A DNA stretch of 33,381 bases from Candidatus Omnitrophota bacterium (GCA_016929445.1 JAFGIU010000004.1:1-33381), one strand, 5' to 3'. Counted from the stretch's first letter, positions 8,107 through 16,754 are shown. Numbers and translations: made by a program. Notes: a model not told the origin generated them from the letters alone.

Positions 8107-9135
8107 ATGGAGAGACCTTCCTTGAAGATCGGCATCACTTACGACCTCCGGGACGAGTACCTGAAAGAGGGGTATTCGGAAGAGGAAACGGCTGAATTCG
8201 ATTCCGTGGAAACCATCGAATCCATCGAGAATGCCCTCAAAAGCTTGGGGCACTCTGTTGCTCGAGTGGGAAATGCGAAGCAACTCCTCCAACGCTTGGC
8301 CAAGGGGGAACGGTGGGACTTGGTGTTCAACATCTGCGAGGGGCTGCGCGGTTTGGGCCGGGAATCTGTGGTGCCGGGCCTACTGGAGCTGTACGAGATC
8401 CCGTATACATTTTCAGATCCTGCCACCATGGCGCTTTGCCTGCACAAAGGATGGTGTAAGGCCGTGCTCCGGCAGGCAGGCTTGCCCACCGGCGATTTTG
8501 TTGCGGTGTCCGGTCCGCAAGACTTGGCCGATGCGGACATGGCTTTTCCGGTCTTTGTGAAGCCCGTGGCTGAAGGCACAGGAAAAGGGATTAGCGCAGA
8601 TTCCAGGGTGGACAATCAGGAAGCCTTGGGCCGGGAGTGTGAAAAGATTTGGTCTTCGCTGGGACAGCCGGCCTTGGTCGAAACGTATTTGCCGGGTCGT
8701 GAATTTACCGTGGGTATTTTGGGCACAGGGCCTTTGGCCCGCGTGATCGGGACGCTGGAAGTGCGATTGCGGCCTCAAGCTCAAGCCCACGCCTATTCCC
8801 TGCACAACAAAGAACACTGGAAAGACTGTGTGGAATACCTGAAGGTTCATCCGGAGAAGGACGATGCCGGTGCTCAAGCGGAATCGGTGGCTCTTTCGGC
8901 CTGGAGATTGTTGGGTTGCCGTGACGGCGGGAGGATGGACTTGCGCTGTGACGCTGCCGGTAATCCGGTTTTTATAGAAGCCAATCCATTGGCGGGTTTG
9001 CGGCCCGGGTACTCGGATTTGCCGCTGGTTTGCGAAGCTGCCGGTTTGCCTTATGAGGATTTGATTGCCGGGATCCTGGATTCGGCCATGGCCCGTTATT
9101 GCCCCAAGGGTGCAGAAACCCGCTCATGCGCATAG
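8107..9135 (+). CDS. ATP-grasp ligase, D-Ala-D-Ala ligase-like (first)
   Basis: A 342-residue ATP-grasp carboxylate-amine ligase. The N-terminal domain has FNICEGLRG (from residue 74), equivalent to the substrate-binding region of Ddl. It is followed by GLLELYEIPYTFSD, which matches the Ddl pattern GLLELxxIPYTGS. ATP-binding features are FVKPVAEGTGKG (Lys152) and the metal-binding FIEANPLAGL (Glu291, Asn293). Ddl enzymes join two amino acids through an acyl phosphate. Position 17 bases after an aminomutase and before a second ligase argues against cell-wall synthesis and for making a small peptide or conjugate. The substrate is not readable. It overlaps the next gene by 10 bases. Confidence 0.87.
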   Translation: MERPSLKIGITYDLRDEYLKEGYSEEETAEFDSVETIESIENALKSLGHSVARVGNAKQLLQRLAKGERWDLVFNICEGLRGLGRESVVPGLLELYEIPYTFSDPATMALCLHKGWCKAVLRQAGLPTGDFVAVSGPQDLADADMAFPVFVKPVAEGTGKGISADSRVDNQEALGRECEKIWSSLGQPALVETYLPGREFTVGILGTGPLARVIGTLEVRLRPQAQAHAYSLHNKEHWKDCVEYLKVHPEKDDAGAQAESVALSAWRLLGCRDGGRMDLRCDAAGNPVFIEANPLAGLRPGYSDLPLVCEAAGLPYEDLIAGILDSAMARYCPKGAETRSCA

Positions 9136-10157
9136 CGATTTTGCACCAATCTGTCTTACCTGATGCCCCTCCTGAAGAACTGGATGTCTTAGTCCAGGTG
9201 GAGGAAGTTTGCCGTGCTTTGAGCCGCTTAGGACATGAGCCTCTGGTCTTCGCTTGTTCGCTGAACCTGCAACAGGTCAAGGAATTCCTCCAAGCGGCAA
9301 ATCCCGACAGAGTCTTCAATTTGGTCGAGTCTCTGGGCGGCTCCGATGCATTGGTAACGGCAGTTCCCTGTTTGCTGGAGTCTCTCCATCTTCCCTACAC
9401 CGGCTCCTCTGCTGCGGCCATTGCGCAAAGCACCCATAAACTGACGGCAAAGAGATTGCTGAGGGCGAGCGGGCTTGCCACTCCCGACTGGGTTGAGTGG
9501 GGCCAAGCGAATCCCGAAGCTTTGAGGTCCCCATTCGTGGTTAAGGCGATTTGGGAACACGCTTCCTTTGTGCTGGATGATAATTCCGTGGCCTTGGGGG
9601 CCGGCGCAGAGGATCCTGCCCAGTGGATCGCGCGCAAAATGACACAAACAGGCCGGCCGTTTTTTGCCGAAAGGTACATCGAAGGCCGGGAATTCAATGT
9701 GTCGGTTTTGGGCGGGGATAAGGCGGAGGTCTTGCCCGCGGCCGAGATCCGCTTTCGGGATTTTCCGCCGGGGAAACCGCGTGTGGTGGGTTACCGGGCC
9801 AAGTGGGAGCCGGATTCTTTGGAGTGCTTGCGGACCGTGCGTTGCTTTGAGTTTCCCGATGAGGATCGAGCTTTGATTGAGAGACTTGGGTTTTCTTCTC
9901 TTCGTGCGTGGGAAGTCTTCGGCTTGAGCGGCTGGGCCCGGGTGGATTTTAGGGTGGATGAAAAGGGGCAACCCTGGATACTGGAGGTGAACTGCAATCC
10001 TTGTCTGAGTCCTGACGCGGGGTTTGTGGCAGCTTGCCAAAGGGCCGGCATTCTGTTTGATACGGTTTGCGAGAGAATCTTGTCGGATTGTGCCGGAACC
10101 GGCAAAGGGGAAAAAGTGCGGTTTTCTCAGGGTTTGGTGGAAGGATCGGAGTTCTGA
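9126..10157 (+). CDS. ATP-grasp ligase, D-Ala-D-Ala ligase-like (second)
   Basis: A 343-residue ATP-grasp ligase that is clearly a different protein from its upstream neighbour rather than a recent duplicate. It shows FNLVESLGG, LLESLHLPYTGSS (Ddl-like), Lys140 in FVVKAIWEHAS and the metal-binding motif LEVNCNPCLSP (Glu287, Asn289). I chose ATG 9126, which overlaps the previous stop by 10 bases; an in-frame TTG at 9099 would lie deep in that gene. The following acetyltransferase starts on the last base of this stop (TGATG), so the genes are translationally coupled. Two ligases in one operon suggest two successive amide-bond steps. Their order and substrates are inference only. Confidence 0.87.
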   Translation: MRIAILHQSVLPDAPPEELDVLVQVEEVCRALSRLGHEPLVFACSLNLQQVKEFLQAANPDRVFNLVESLGGSDALVTAVPCLLESLHLPYTGSSAAAIAQSTHKLTAKRLLRASGLATPDWVEWGQANPEALRSPFVVKAIWEHASFVLDDNSVALGAGAEDPAQWIARKMTQTGRPFFAERYIEGREFNVSVLGGDKAEVLPAAEIRFRDFPPGKPRVVGYRAKWEPDSLECLRTVRCFEFPDEDRALIERLGFSSLRAWEVFGLSGWARVDFRVDEKGQPWILEVNCNPCLSPDAGFVAACQRAGILFDTVCERILSDCAGTGKGEKVRFSQGLVEGSEF

Positions 10158-10651
10158 TGAAAGTCTCAAATATTCAATTTAGGGATCAATTGCGCGCAGA
10201 GGACATCGGCAGTGTTGAAAATATCTTGCGCTCAACGGGCTTTTTCAACGAGGAAGAAGTCCGCGTGGCTTGCGGGCTTTTGGAAGAGAGTCTCCCGGCT
10301 GAAAAGGAATCCGGCTATTTGTTTTTGTTTGCCGACTCGGAAGAGCGCACTCTCGGCTACGCTTGCTATGGGCAGATCCCTTGCACCCAAGGCAGTTACG
10401 ATCTGTATTGGATCGCGGTTGCCGAAGAGGCGCGCGGCAAGGGGATTGGAAAGAGACTTCTGGAGGGGGTGGAACAGCGTGTCGAGGCTGCGGGGGGACG
10501 GAAACTGTACATCGAAACTTCGGGCAAACCCCTTTATGAACCGACGCGGGCTTTTTACGAACGCTGCGGCTATAAGGTCTGCGCCGTGCTCGAGGATTTC
10601 TATGCGCCCGGAGACGCCAAAGTGCTCTTCGAGCGGGGGATCCATTCCTGA
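10157..10651 (+). CDS. GNAT family N-acetyltransferase
   Basis: A 164-residue single-domain GNAT protein. The acetyl-CoA pyrophosphate loop is R93-GKGIG (motif RxxGxG), and the C-terminal half has RAFYERCGYKV, typical of the fold. ATG 10157 shares its first base with the stop of the second ligase gene, with an AAGGATCGGA ribosome site just upstream. In ablAB operons a GNAT enzyme acetylates the beta-lysine made by KamA to give N-epsilon-acetyl-beta-lysine, an osmolyte. By analogy this enzyme may acetylate beta-lysine or the product of the two ligases. It is last in the operon. No clear terminator follows. Confidence 0.88.
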   Translation: MKVSNIQFRDQLRAEDIGSVENILRSTGFFNEEEVRVACGLLEESLPAEKESGYLFLFADSEERTLGYACYGQIPCTQGSYDLYWIAVAEEARGKGIGKRLLEGVEQRVEAAGGRKLYIETSGKPLYEPTRAFYERCGYKVCAVLEDFYAPGDAKVLFERGIHS

Positions 10652-10659
10652 TTAATAAG

Positions 10660-10690
10660 TTGTGAAATTAAGTCTTGAATAAGATATACT
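10660..10690 (+). promoter_or_regulatory. Putative promoter of the giant secreted protein gene
   Basis: TATACT at 10685-10690 is a good -10 box. The best upstream partner is TTGTGA (10660-10665), with a long 19-base spacer. Transcription would start near 10697, leaving a leader of about 105 bases. Confidence 0.45.
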
Positions 10691-10718
10691 CGTGATACCT
10701 GTGTTTGGGGTCGCTCAG

Positions 10719-10750
10719 GGCTCTTCCAAGGCTTTGCCTTGAGGAGAGCC
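10719..10750 (+). promoter_or_regulatory. Leader hairpin before the giant gene
   Basis: GGCTCT (10719-10724) pairs with AGAGCC (10745-10750), and CAAGGC (10727-10732) pairs with GCCTTG (10736-10741) around a TTT loop, with a small asymmetric internal bulge. Only TTTGT follows. It could be a weak terminator or attenuator in the leader, or the end of transcripts from the upstream operon. Confidence 0.45.
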
Positions 10751-10802
10751 TTTGTCATGTTCAGTGCCTTCCGGTCCTGAGCCGAAACTCTTGGAGAAAA
10801 AT

Positions 10803-13800
10803 ATGAAGCCTCTAAAGCCCTATGTCCGGATGTCAGCCTTTTTGATCCAGGCGGGCCTGTTTCTTGGCCTTGCGCTTCCAGTCCAAGCCAAGCCCTTGAA
10901 CATAGAGATTCCTTCAGAGTTGGGACGTATTGAGTCCTCCTTTGAGGCCCAGGGCGGGGATCGAATGGTTATCCATATTCAGGATGTGCACGCGCATTCT
11001 GAGGCGCAGGAGAATATCGGACGTTTGCTGGAGCACCTGAGTAAGGAATATGGGATTGAGCTCGTTACGGTGGAGGGGAGCGCCGGTCCCATCGACGTGG
11101 ATCTCTTCAGTTGTATTCCGCATGCGGAAGTGAGGGCCTATTGGGCTAGAGAGGCGCTTCGCGAAGCGTCGATTACAGGCCCGGAAAAAGTCGCGATTGC
11201 CGAACGGCTGCCTATCGAGCTCGTGGGAGTCGAAGAACCCGCTCTCTATATTCAGGACTTCAATGCCTTTCGATCCATCCATCCCTTGAGTGCTTCCACG
11301 GTGTTCCTATTAGTGAATTTCGATTCGAGCCTACAAGCCCTGCGAGAGCGCGCCTACCCCGAAAAGGTCCTGGCTCTTGATGCGGCCCGGACCCGGTACT
11401 TAAGGAATGAGATGAGCCTTCCCCAGTATCTGAACCTGCTTTGGGCCGAATCCGGAAACGCCGGCTTGGACTTGGAGTCCGCATATCCCGCGGTGTGGAG
11501 TGTGGTGCGCTCTGCTGAGCTTGAGGGAACTCTGGACAGAAAGGGCCTGCAGGCTGATTTGGAGAGCCTGCTTCGAAGATTTCTTGCCCGTATGAAGAAT
11601 GAACCGGTGGGAACGAAATCTGTCGCGGCTCTCTTCGAGGAGTTCCAAGAGGACCAGGATTTGATTGCTTTTGTAACGCGGCTTTCCGGCATTTGGGAGG
11701 GAGCCGGGGCGCAGATGAAGGACCTGGAGCAGCTCAACTTGGCCCTGGAATTGGCGCGATTACAGCAGAACTTGGAGCCCGGCCGCTTGCTTGCTGAGAT
11801 CCCTGTGCTGGAGGATGAGCTTTTCGAATCATTGCTTGGGGAGTCCAGTGCTTTGCGGGTTTATGAACTCGGGAATCGGTTGGACTCCATACGCAAAGTT
11901 TTAAACGCTCACGCAAGTTCCCGGGAATGGGAACACTTTGAGGCTGTTCAACAAAAGGGCGGTCTAGAAGCCTGCCTGGGTGAACTGTACGATCTCGCCA
12001 CAGCATTTTCCGTCGAAACTTCCCTTCGCCGAAGTGATTTGACTCCCGAAATTGCGCGAAACCTCAGTTCAGCCATTGAATTCTATGAAATAGCTTCCGA
12101 GAGAAATGAGGGGTTGATCCGTCACACGCTGGCTGCGATGCAAGAGAGACAGACACACGTGGCTGTGCTCATTGCCGGAGGCTATCACAGCCGGGGTTTG
12201 GAAGAACTCCTCGAAGAGTCGGACATTTCCTATATCGCCATTGCGCCCCGGGTGACCCAGGAGGCAGAAGAGTCTCTGTACTTGGAACGCATGCTGGGAC
12301 AGCGCCTCAAGAGCCCGGGCTCAGTGGTTGCCCTCAGCAAGACTTCTTCCGGTTTGGCCTTTACTTCGGCCTTAGCTCGATACGCGCTCTTGGAAGACAA
12401 TGTCACCTACATGCAAGTGCGTGCTTTGGCCAATGGTGTGCTTGAGGCTTATGAAGCTGTTTTTCCTCAAATGCCTGATAGGCAAGTCCGGGAGATCTAT
12501 GGCCAAGCCTTGACTCAGGCATTTGGGGAGCGAAGAGAAGTCGCGTCAAAATATCGACTTCTTTTGACGGGATCGGAGGATGAGTTTTCCTCGGATGCAG
12601 TCACCGGGAAGGATATGGTTTATGCGCTTTTGACCCAGGCGGTGAAGGACCATGAACGCGGTGTGGATACGGGTTTCAGGCGGATGCAAACCCTTGAGGC
12701 TTGGCCGATCACGGACTTGAGCCGTCGTTGGTTGGGTGTCTACTCTAAGGCTTTGCGCGACTCGGATGAAAGCCTCTCAGGAGATCTTGTGGTGCTCAAA
12801 AACTTATTGGAGGCAGTGCAGGCAATACAGGACGACTCCCCGGGCGCCCAGTTGAAAATGATGGATCCTGAGCAAGCGGACTCGTGGGGAGTGATGGCCC
12901 AGGCAGAAGGTTACACGATATGGGTGCATCCCGCTCTTCTGGAAGCCCTGATGGAAGGGAGCACCATTTTGGATGAGACAACTCGGCCTCAGATGATTTT
13001 GCTTGCCGGGGAGCTCAATCGGATTTCGCGCCAGGGGTTGAGAAAACGATTTATTCAACCTGCTAGAGGTGAATTCCGATCCATCGGGACTGTGGATCAA
13101 TATGTTCAGCGTATCGGTTCATTCCCATTGTCGGACAGGGTTGACATTGAGCTGCGGGACGAGCTGGTCGCTGCACTCAGGATCATGACCTCCCGTTTTG
13201 GAGGCGCCCGGACGGTTGCATATTTTGATGCCTCGGAAGCAGACCAGCATTTGGCTTGGGTTGAAGACGACACCCTTTGGTTGGATCGCGCTCATTTTGA
13301 AGGATTATTGGATGAGGAGCACCCGGAAAAATGGTTCACGTCCGCGCGGCTTCTACTGGCCTTTGCCGAAGCCAAGCATTCGGACAGAGATCCCACGTTT
13401 CTGGATGCTTTGGATTTTGCACAGAAAGTCTATGGCCTGGCAGCCCAGGTGGAGCGCTCTTCAAGATATCCCGGGTCCTATTGGGAAGAGGCCATTGCAT
13501 GGGCCGTCAAGAATGGGTTTCAGAATGAGGCGGTTGAGGAACTGATGGCAGTGCTCAGAGCCGATCCGGAAAGCCTTGTTCACGGACGGCTCACGGACGC
13601 AGGTTGGAATCAAATCATCCGTTTTTCCAGAAACTACTATTGGCAAACCACGGAGAAGTTTTCCGACGAAGACATCAAATTTCATATTGAAGGTCTCAGG
13701 AGTTTTAGAGGATACCGGCTGATCCGGCCGGAGCAGGTGGAAACTCTTAGACAGGAATACGCTCGTCTGGGGGCAATCGGATTTACTCCAAGCATGCACC

Positions 13801-16106
13801 AGATCTTAAAGGATTTGGCATGGGGGCATACGCCGGCCCAGGAGTCGGAGTTGGCCGGAACGCGAGGATTTGACCCGGCAACCCGGATCGAGCCCATTGA
13901 AGCCGAGCACCTGGGGCTAGAGGGTCAGGAAGAGGGCGTGGGCTTCCCGAATCCTCTTCAGACCATGGATCCGCAGACCAAGGCAAGACTCAAAGATAAA
14001 CTGGAGAGAGTCGCCATTCTGGTGAGCGCCGGAGGTTCGGGGAGCCGGTTGATGGACTCCTTGCCGCCTGACTTAATCCAGGAATTGGCTCAATGGGGAT
14101 TTCTTTCCAAACCCACAATGCCTGCCGGGCCGGCTTCATTGACGCACTCCTTATCCAAGACTCTGGGAACCATTGCCACTTTGGAGGATTTTTTTGGGAT
14201 TACTATTCCGACCTTGCTGGTGGTGACTCCAGATACCGGCCAAGAGGCCATTCGCGCAATCTGGGAGAATACTGTTGGGCCTCAAGAACTCACAGCTCCC
14301 AAAGGTCTTTGCATGGTCAATTTGGAGATGTTGCCCGGTTTTGGCGACAACGGACGTATTTTGACTCAAGACAGGCTGACGCAGGACGGAATAGAAATCG
14401 TGCGCACCACGGGGGGGCATATGGGAGTTTTGCGATCCATGGAGATGCCCCTTTCGGAGAGACGCGGGGTCGCCTTGTCGCCCGGTATCCAAACATTCAG
14501 AGAGCTCATTGAACAGGGGATTCCCGGTCAAGAGAAGGTGGAAGGCTTCTTCATGGTTTTTGGAACAGATCCGGTGGCCAATACCCCGAGCTTTTTGATG
14601 CGTATGATGAATATGGCCATCCATGACGACGGGAACTCGGACTTCATTACCTTTCTGGGTATGCCTGTTTATGATATTGAAAACAGGCCCCAGGGGGGTA
14701 CCTTCGCGCGATTTGTGTATCCGGACGGCTCATCCAGTATCGAAATTGTGGAGCATTCACAGCGCAAAGCGGATGGGGTTTTGGACAGAGCCTTAGCAGA
14801 GGCCGACCGAGAGCATGCTTTAAAACTTGCTCGAGCAGGTAAGACACCTGAAGGGCTTTCTTTTAATACCGGACCGATTTTTTTGAGCCAAGCTGCTTTG
14901 GATCAGGCTTTGGGTGCTTTCAGGAGAGGGGAGTTTCCTTGGGAGATTGCTTACAAATCCCAAGAGATATGGATTCATCCCAATGACCTGCGGCCCGAAG
15001 ATGTGATTCTGCGCGATGTGCTCGTCAAGGAAGAGGACGGGAGAGTGCATTCAAGACATCCGGAAGGCAAGGTGCTGGTGAGGCGATCGTTGCTTAAGAT
15101 CGAAGATCTCTTGTACCGCCTCACTTCAGTGGTTCAAGAGGGGGAGGGGGACCAAGTTCGGGTGGGCCAACAGGATCCCGTGGATTATCAGGCCTTGAAG
15201 GATGCGGCTTCGGTGGTTCAGGCCGCGCATAAAATATATGTGCGCAGCCGTGAGCGGCTCGAAGCACTTGGATTTGAAATCAGCGGGGGGTTATCGTGGA
15301 TGATGGGTGAGTGGTTCGATCTTTATACCAGAATTGCCGAGGGTCTGCCCGATGGACAGGATTTGCTGCTGGTGAACTATAGGGACGCAAGCAAGCAGAG
15401 CGAGGCGCGGGTCCAAGCTGCAAAACTCGACGCTGCCAAGCGCGAGGCCCTCGAGTTAGCTGGCGAGCTCCGCGCCATCGAACTGGAAACCTCCTTTGGG
15501 GGCGGCTTTGATATCCGTTCCCGGGTGCGTTGCGGGGAAAACGTGACCCTTGATGAGGGTGTTGGCCAGTTTCATTTGGGCATTTTTGGCTTTGAAGTTG
15601 GCGACAATGTGCGCTGGGAGGCAGGGACGCGCTTTTCCGTGCAAGGCAAGGGCACGATGCGCATTGGGAACGGGGTCGAGCTGGGCCCGGAGGCTCAAGT
15701 GATGGCCTGGGTGTCCAAAGGCAAGGTGCATCGATTAGTGCGTAAGAGAGATGCGTCCATGAGATTGACTGCGGTTCAGACACAAGGCCAGTCCGTGGGG
15801 GATCTGCTGAAGGCAGGAACCCTCGAGGCCGATACGAACTCCGGAATTTATTTGGAAGAAGGGGTGCAAATCAGTGTGATGGGTCGTGTCAGAATCACAG
15901 GCGGCGGTTCCCTTATCCTGGGCCAAGGCGTTGAGATCGGCGAGAACGACCTGATCGATATTGTGATTCCCGAAGGCTATGTCTATGTGGTGGAAAACGA
16001 ACCGGACGGGGGTTCGCTGTTAGGAGCGCTTGCTGCGGATCGGCTGCCCGGTACTGCAGGAACTACAGCTCCCTTTGCTTTTCAACTCCTCGAATCCGCC
16101 CTGTAG
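10803..16106 (+). CDS. Giant secreted protein: ChaN/TraB-like domain, UDPGP-type nucleotidyltransferase, beta-helix tail
   Basis: A 1767-residue protein. ATG 10803 follows GGAG (10793-10796) and gives a clear signal peptide ending near ALPVQA. Residues about 35-480 form a domain with IHIQDVHAHSEAQENI (His58, Asp61, His63, His65, Glu67) and a closing IAGGYHSRG (His462). I read this as a distant ChaN/TraB/Tiki-type domain, by inference. Residues about 490-1050 are helical and unassigned. Residues about 1055-1450 look like the UDP-sugar pyrophosphorylase family: SAGGSGSRL (1075-1083), SKPTMPAG (Lys1103), FGTDP (Asp1256) and FNTGPIF. About 1565-1745 have short V/I-G turns like a left-handed beta-helix. 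A sugar nucleotidyltransferase behind a signal peptide is odd, because UTP is cytoplasmic. There is no second membrane segment. Domain activity is unproven. Confidence 0.75.
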   Translation: MKPLKPYVRMSAFLIQAGLFLGLALPVQAKPLNIEIPSELGRIESSFEAQGGDRMVIHIQDVHAHSEAQENIGRLLEHLSKEYGIELVTVEGSAGPIDVDLFSCIPHAEVRAYWAREALREASITGPEKVAIAERLPIELVGVEEPALYIQDFNAFRSIHPLSASTVFLLVNFDSSLQALRERAYPEKVLALDAARTRYLRNEMSLPQYLNLLWAESGNAGLDLESAYPAVWSVVRSAELEGTLDRKGLQADLESLLRRFLARMKNEPVGTKSVAALFEEFQEDQDLIAFVTRLSGIWEGAGAQMKDLEQLNLALELARLQQNLEPGRLLAEIPVLEDELFESLLGESSALRVYELGNRLDSIRKVLNAHASSREWEHFEAVQQKGGLEACLGELYDLATAFSVETSLRRSDLTPEIARNLSSAIEFYEIASERNEGLIRHTLAAMQERQTHVAVLIAGGYHSRGLEELLEESDISYIAIAPRVTQEAEESLYLERMLGQRLKSPGSVVALSKTSSGLAFTSALARYALLEDNVTYMQVRALANGVLEAYEAVFPQMPDRQVREIYGQALTQAFGERREVASKYRLLLTGSEDEFSSDAVTGKDMVYALLTQAVKDHERGVDTGFRRMQTLEAWPITDLSRRWLGVYSKALRDSDESLSGDLVVLKNLLEAVQAIQDDSPGAQLKMMDPEQADSWGVMAQAEGYTIWVHPALLEALMEGSTILDETTRPQMILLAGELNRISRQGLRKRFIQPARGEFRSIGTVDQYVQRIGSFPLSDRVDIELRDELVAALRIMTSRFGGARTVAYFDASEADQHLAWVEDDTLWLDRAHFEGLLDEEHPEKWFTSARLLLAFAEAKHSDRDPTFLDALDFAQKVYGLAAQVERSSRYPGSYWEEAIAWAVKNGFQNEAVEELMAVLRADPESLVHGRLTDAGWNQIIRFSRNYYWQTTEKFSDEDIKFHIEGLRSFRGYRLIRPEQVETLRQEYARLGAIGFTPSMHQILKDLAWGHTPAQESELAGTRGFDPATRIEPIEAEHLGLEGQEEGVGFPNPLQTMDPQTKARLKDKLERVAILVSAGGSGSRLMDSLPPDLIQELAQWGFLSKPTMPAGPASLTHSLSKTLGTIATLEDFFGITIPTLLVVTPDTGQEAIRAIWENTVGPQELTAPKGLCMVNLEMLPGFGDNGRILTQDRLTQDGIEIVRTTGGHMGVLRSMEMPLSERRGVALSPGIQTFRELIEQGIPGQEKVEGFFMVFGTDPVANTPSFLMRMMNMAIHDDGNSDFITFLGMPVYDIENRPQGGTFARFVYPDGSSSIEIVEHSQRKADGVLDRALAEADREHALKLARAGKTPEGLSFNTGPIFLSQAALDQALGAFRRGEFPWEIAYKSQEIWIHPNDLRPEDVILRDVLVKEEDGRVHSRHPEGKVLVRRSLLKIEDLLYRLTSVVQEGEGDQVRVGQQDPVDYQALKDAASVVQAAHKIYVRSRERLEALGFEISGGLSWMMGEWFDLYTRIAEGLPDGQDLLLVNYRDASKQSEARVQAAKLDAAKREALELAGELRAIELETSFGGGFDIRSRVRCGENVTLDEGVGQFHLGIFGFEVGDNVRWEAGTRFSVQGKGTMRIGNGVELGPEAQVMAWVSKGKVHRLVRKRDASMRLTAVQTQGQSVGDLLKAGTLEADTNSGIYLEEGVQISVMGRVRITGGGSLILGQGVEIGENDLIDIVIPEGYVYVVENEPDGGSLLGALAADRLPGTAGTTAPFAFQLLESAL

Positions 16107-16121
16107 ACCTTTGCTCTGGTC

Positions 16122-16160
16122 GGTGCCAGGCACCGGTGCCTGGCACCAGTGCCTGACACC
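16122..16160. repeat. Tandem 13-bp palindromic repeat, copy 1
   Basis: Three abutting 13-mers: GGTGCCAGGCACC, GGTGCCTGGCACC and AGTGCCTGACACC. Each is a self-complementary 6+1+6 palindrome or close to it. The array lies between the giant gene and mscL, ending 31 bases before the mscL start. The same array recurs at 23893 and 30306. Confidence 0.9.
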
Positions 16161-16176
16161 AAAGCAGAATAACCTA

Positions 16177-16185
16177 TGTTACAAT
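16177..16185 (+). promoter_or_regulatory. Extended -10 promoter of mscL (leaderless)
   Basis: TG-T-TACAAT, an extended -10 box. Only six bases separate it from the ATG at 16192, so the predicted transcript starts on or beside the start codon. There is no purine-rich ribosome site in between. Confidence 0.5.
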
Positions 16186-16191
16186 TTTTCT

Positions 16192-16650
16192 ATGAAGATT
16201 CTTCAGGAATTCAAAGAGTTTGCGGTGCGCGGCAATGTGGTGGACATGGCCGTGGGTATCCTCATAGGGGCGGCCTTCAGCAAGGTTGTCAACTCGCTTG
16301 TGCAAGATGTGATTTTGCCTCCGATCGGGTTTGTTACCAAGAGGATTAATTTTTCCGATCTCTATCTCAATCTCTCCGGCGGGGAATATGATTCTCTGGC
16401 CGCGGCCAAGGCGGCCGGGGCCGCTACCATCAATTACGGAAATTTTCTCGATTCGATTCTGGGCTTCCTCATTGTGGCTGCGGCGGTGTTCTTTCTGGTC
16501 AAACAGATCAACCGTTTGCGCCGGAAAGAGGATACGGAATCCGTCTCTCCCACCCAAAAATCCTGTCCCTACTGCTTTACGAGCATCTCGATCCAGGCAA
16601 CCCGCTGTCCCCAGTGTACCTCCACTTTGGCGGCGCCCAAGGAATCCTGA
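16192..16650 (+). CDS. mscL: Large-conductance mechanosensitive channel
   Basis: A 152-residue MscL. The N-terminal FKEFAVRGNVVDMAVGILIG is the family signature, followed by the first membrane helix, a periplasmic loop (about 55-85) and a second helix (FLDSILGFLIVAAAVFFLV). The tail carries a small zinc-ribbon-like pattern, CPYC...CPQC, seen in some MscL proteins. It opens under membrane tension to release solutes during hypo-osmotic shock. The start has no Shine-Dalgarno and sits right after an extended -10, so it is probably leaderless. The gene is flanked by palindromic repeats, an intact array upstream and a decayed one downstream. Confidence 0.97.
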   Translation: MKILQEFKEFAVRGNVVDMAVGILIGAAFSKVVNSLVQDVILPPIGFVTKRINFSDLYLNLSGGEYDSLAAAKAAGAATINYGNFLDSILGFLIVAAAVFFLVKQINRLRRKEDTESVSPTQKSCPYCFTSISIQATRCPQCTSTLAAPKES

Positions 16651-16660
16651 TTTCCTGCCG

Positions 16661-16686
16661 AGTACCTGATGCGGGTGCCTGAAGCC
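16661..16686. repeat. Decayed copy of the 13-bp palindrome array
   Basis: Two abutting 13-mers, AGTACCTGATGCG and GGTGCCTGAAGCC, match the AGTGCCTGACACC and GGTGCCTGGCACC units in phase at about 9 and 10 of 13 positions. Palindromy is mostly lost. It lies just after mscL. Confidence 0.35.
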
Positions 16687-16748
16687 AACGGGTGTTTGCC
16701 CTGCGCAAAAAATACCTCACGACCCTTCCGGACGACCCCTATATAGTG

Positions 16749-16754
16749 TATACT
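16749..16754 (+). promoter_or_regulatory. -10 box upstream of the NTPase-NDK gene
   Basis: TATACT, with no good -35 at the usual distance. A start near 16761 would leave a leader of about 36 bases before TTG 16797. It also argues against the upstream in-frame GTG at 16692 as translation start. Confidence 0.4.

Noticed and set aside
10752-10802. TTG 10752 as start of the giant gene
   Set aside because: It lies directly behind the hairpin with no spaced SD and would put 17 residues before an excellent SD-preceded ATG and signal peptide.
16122-16160. CRISPR-like array from the 13-bp tandem units
   Set aside because: The units abut with no spacers, are palindromic and there is no cas gene.
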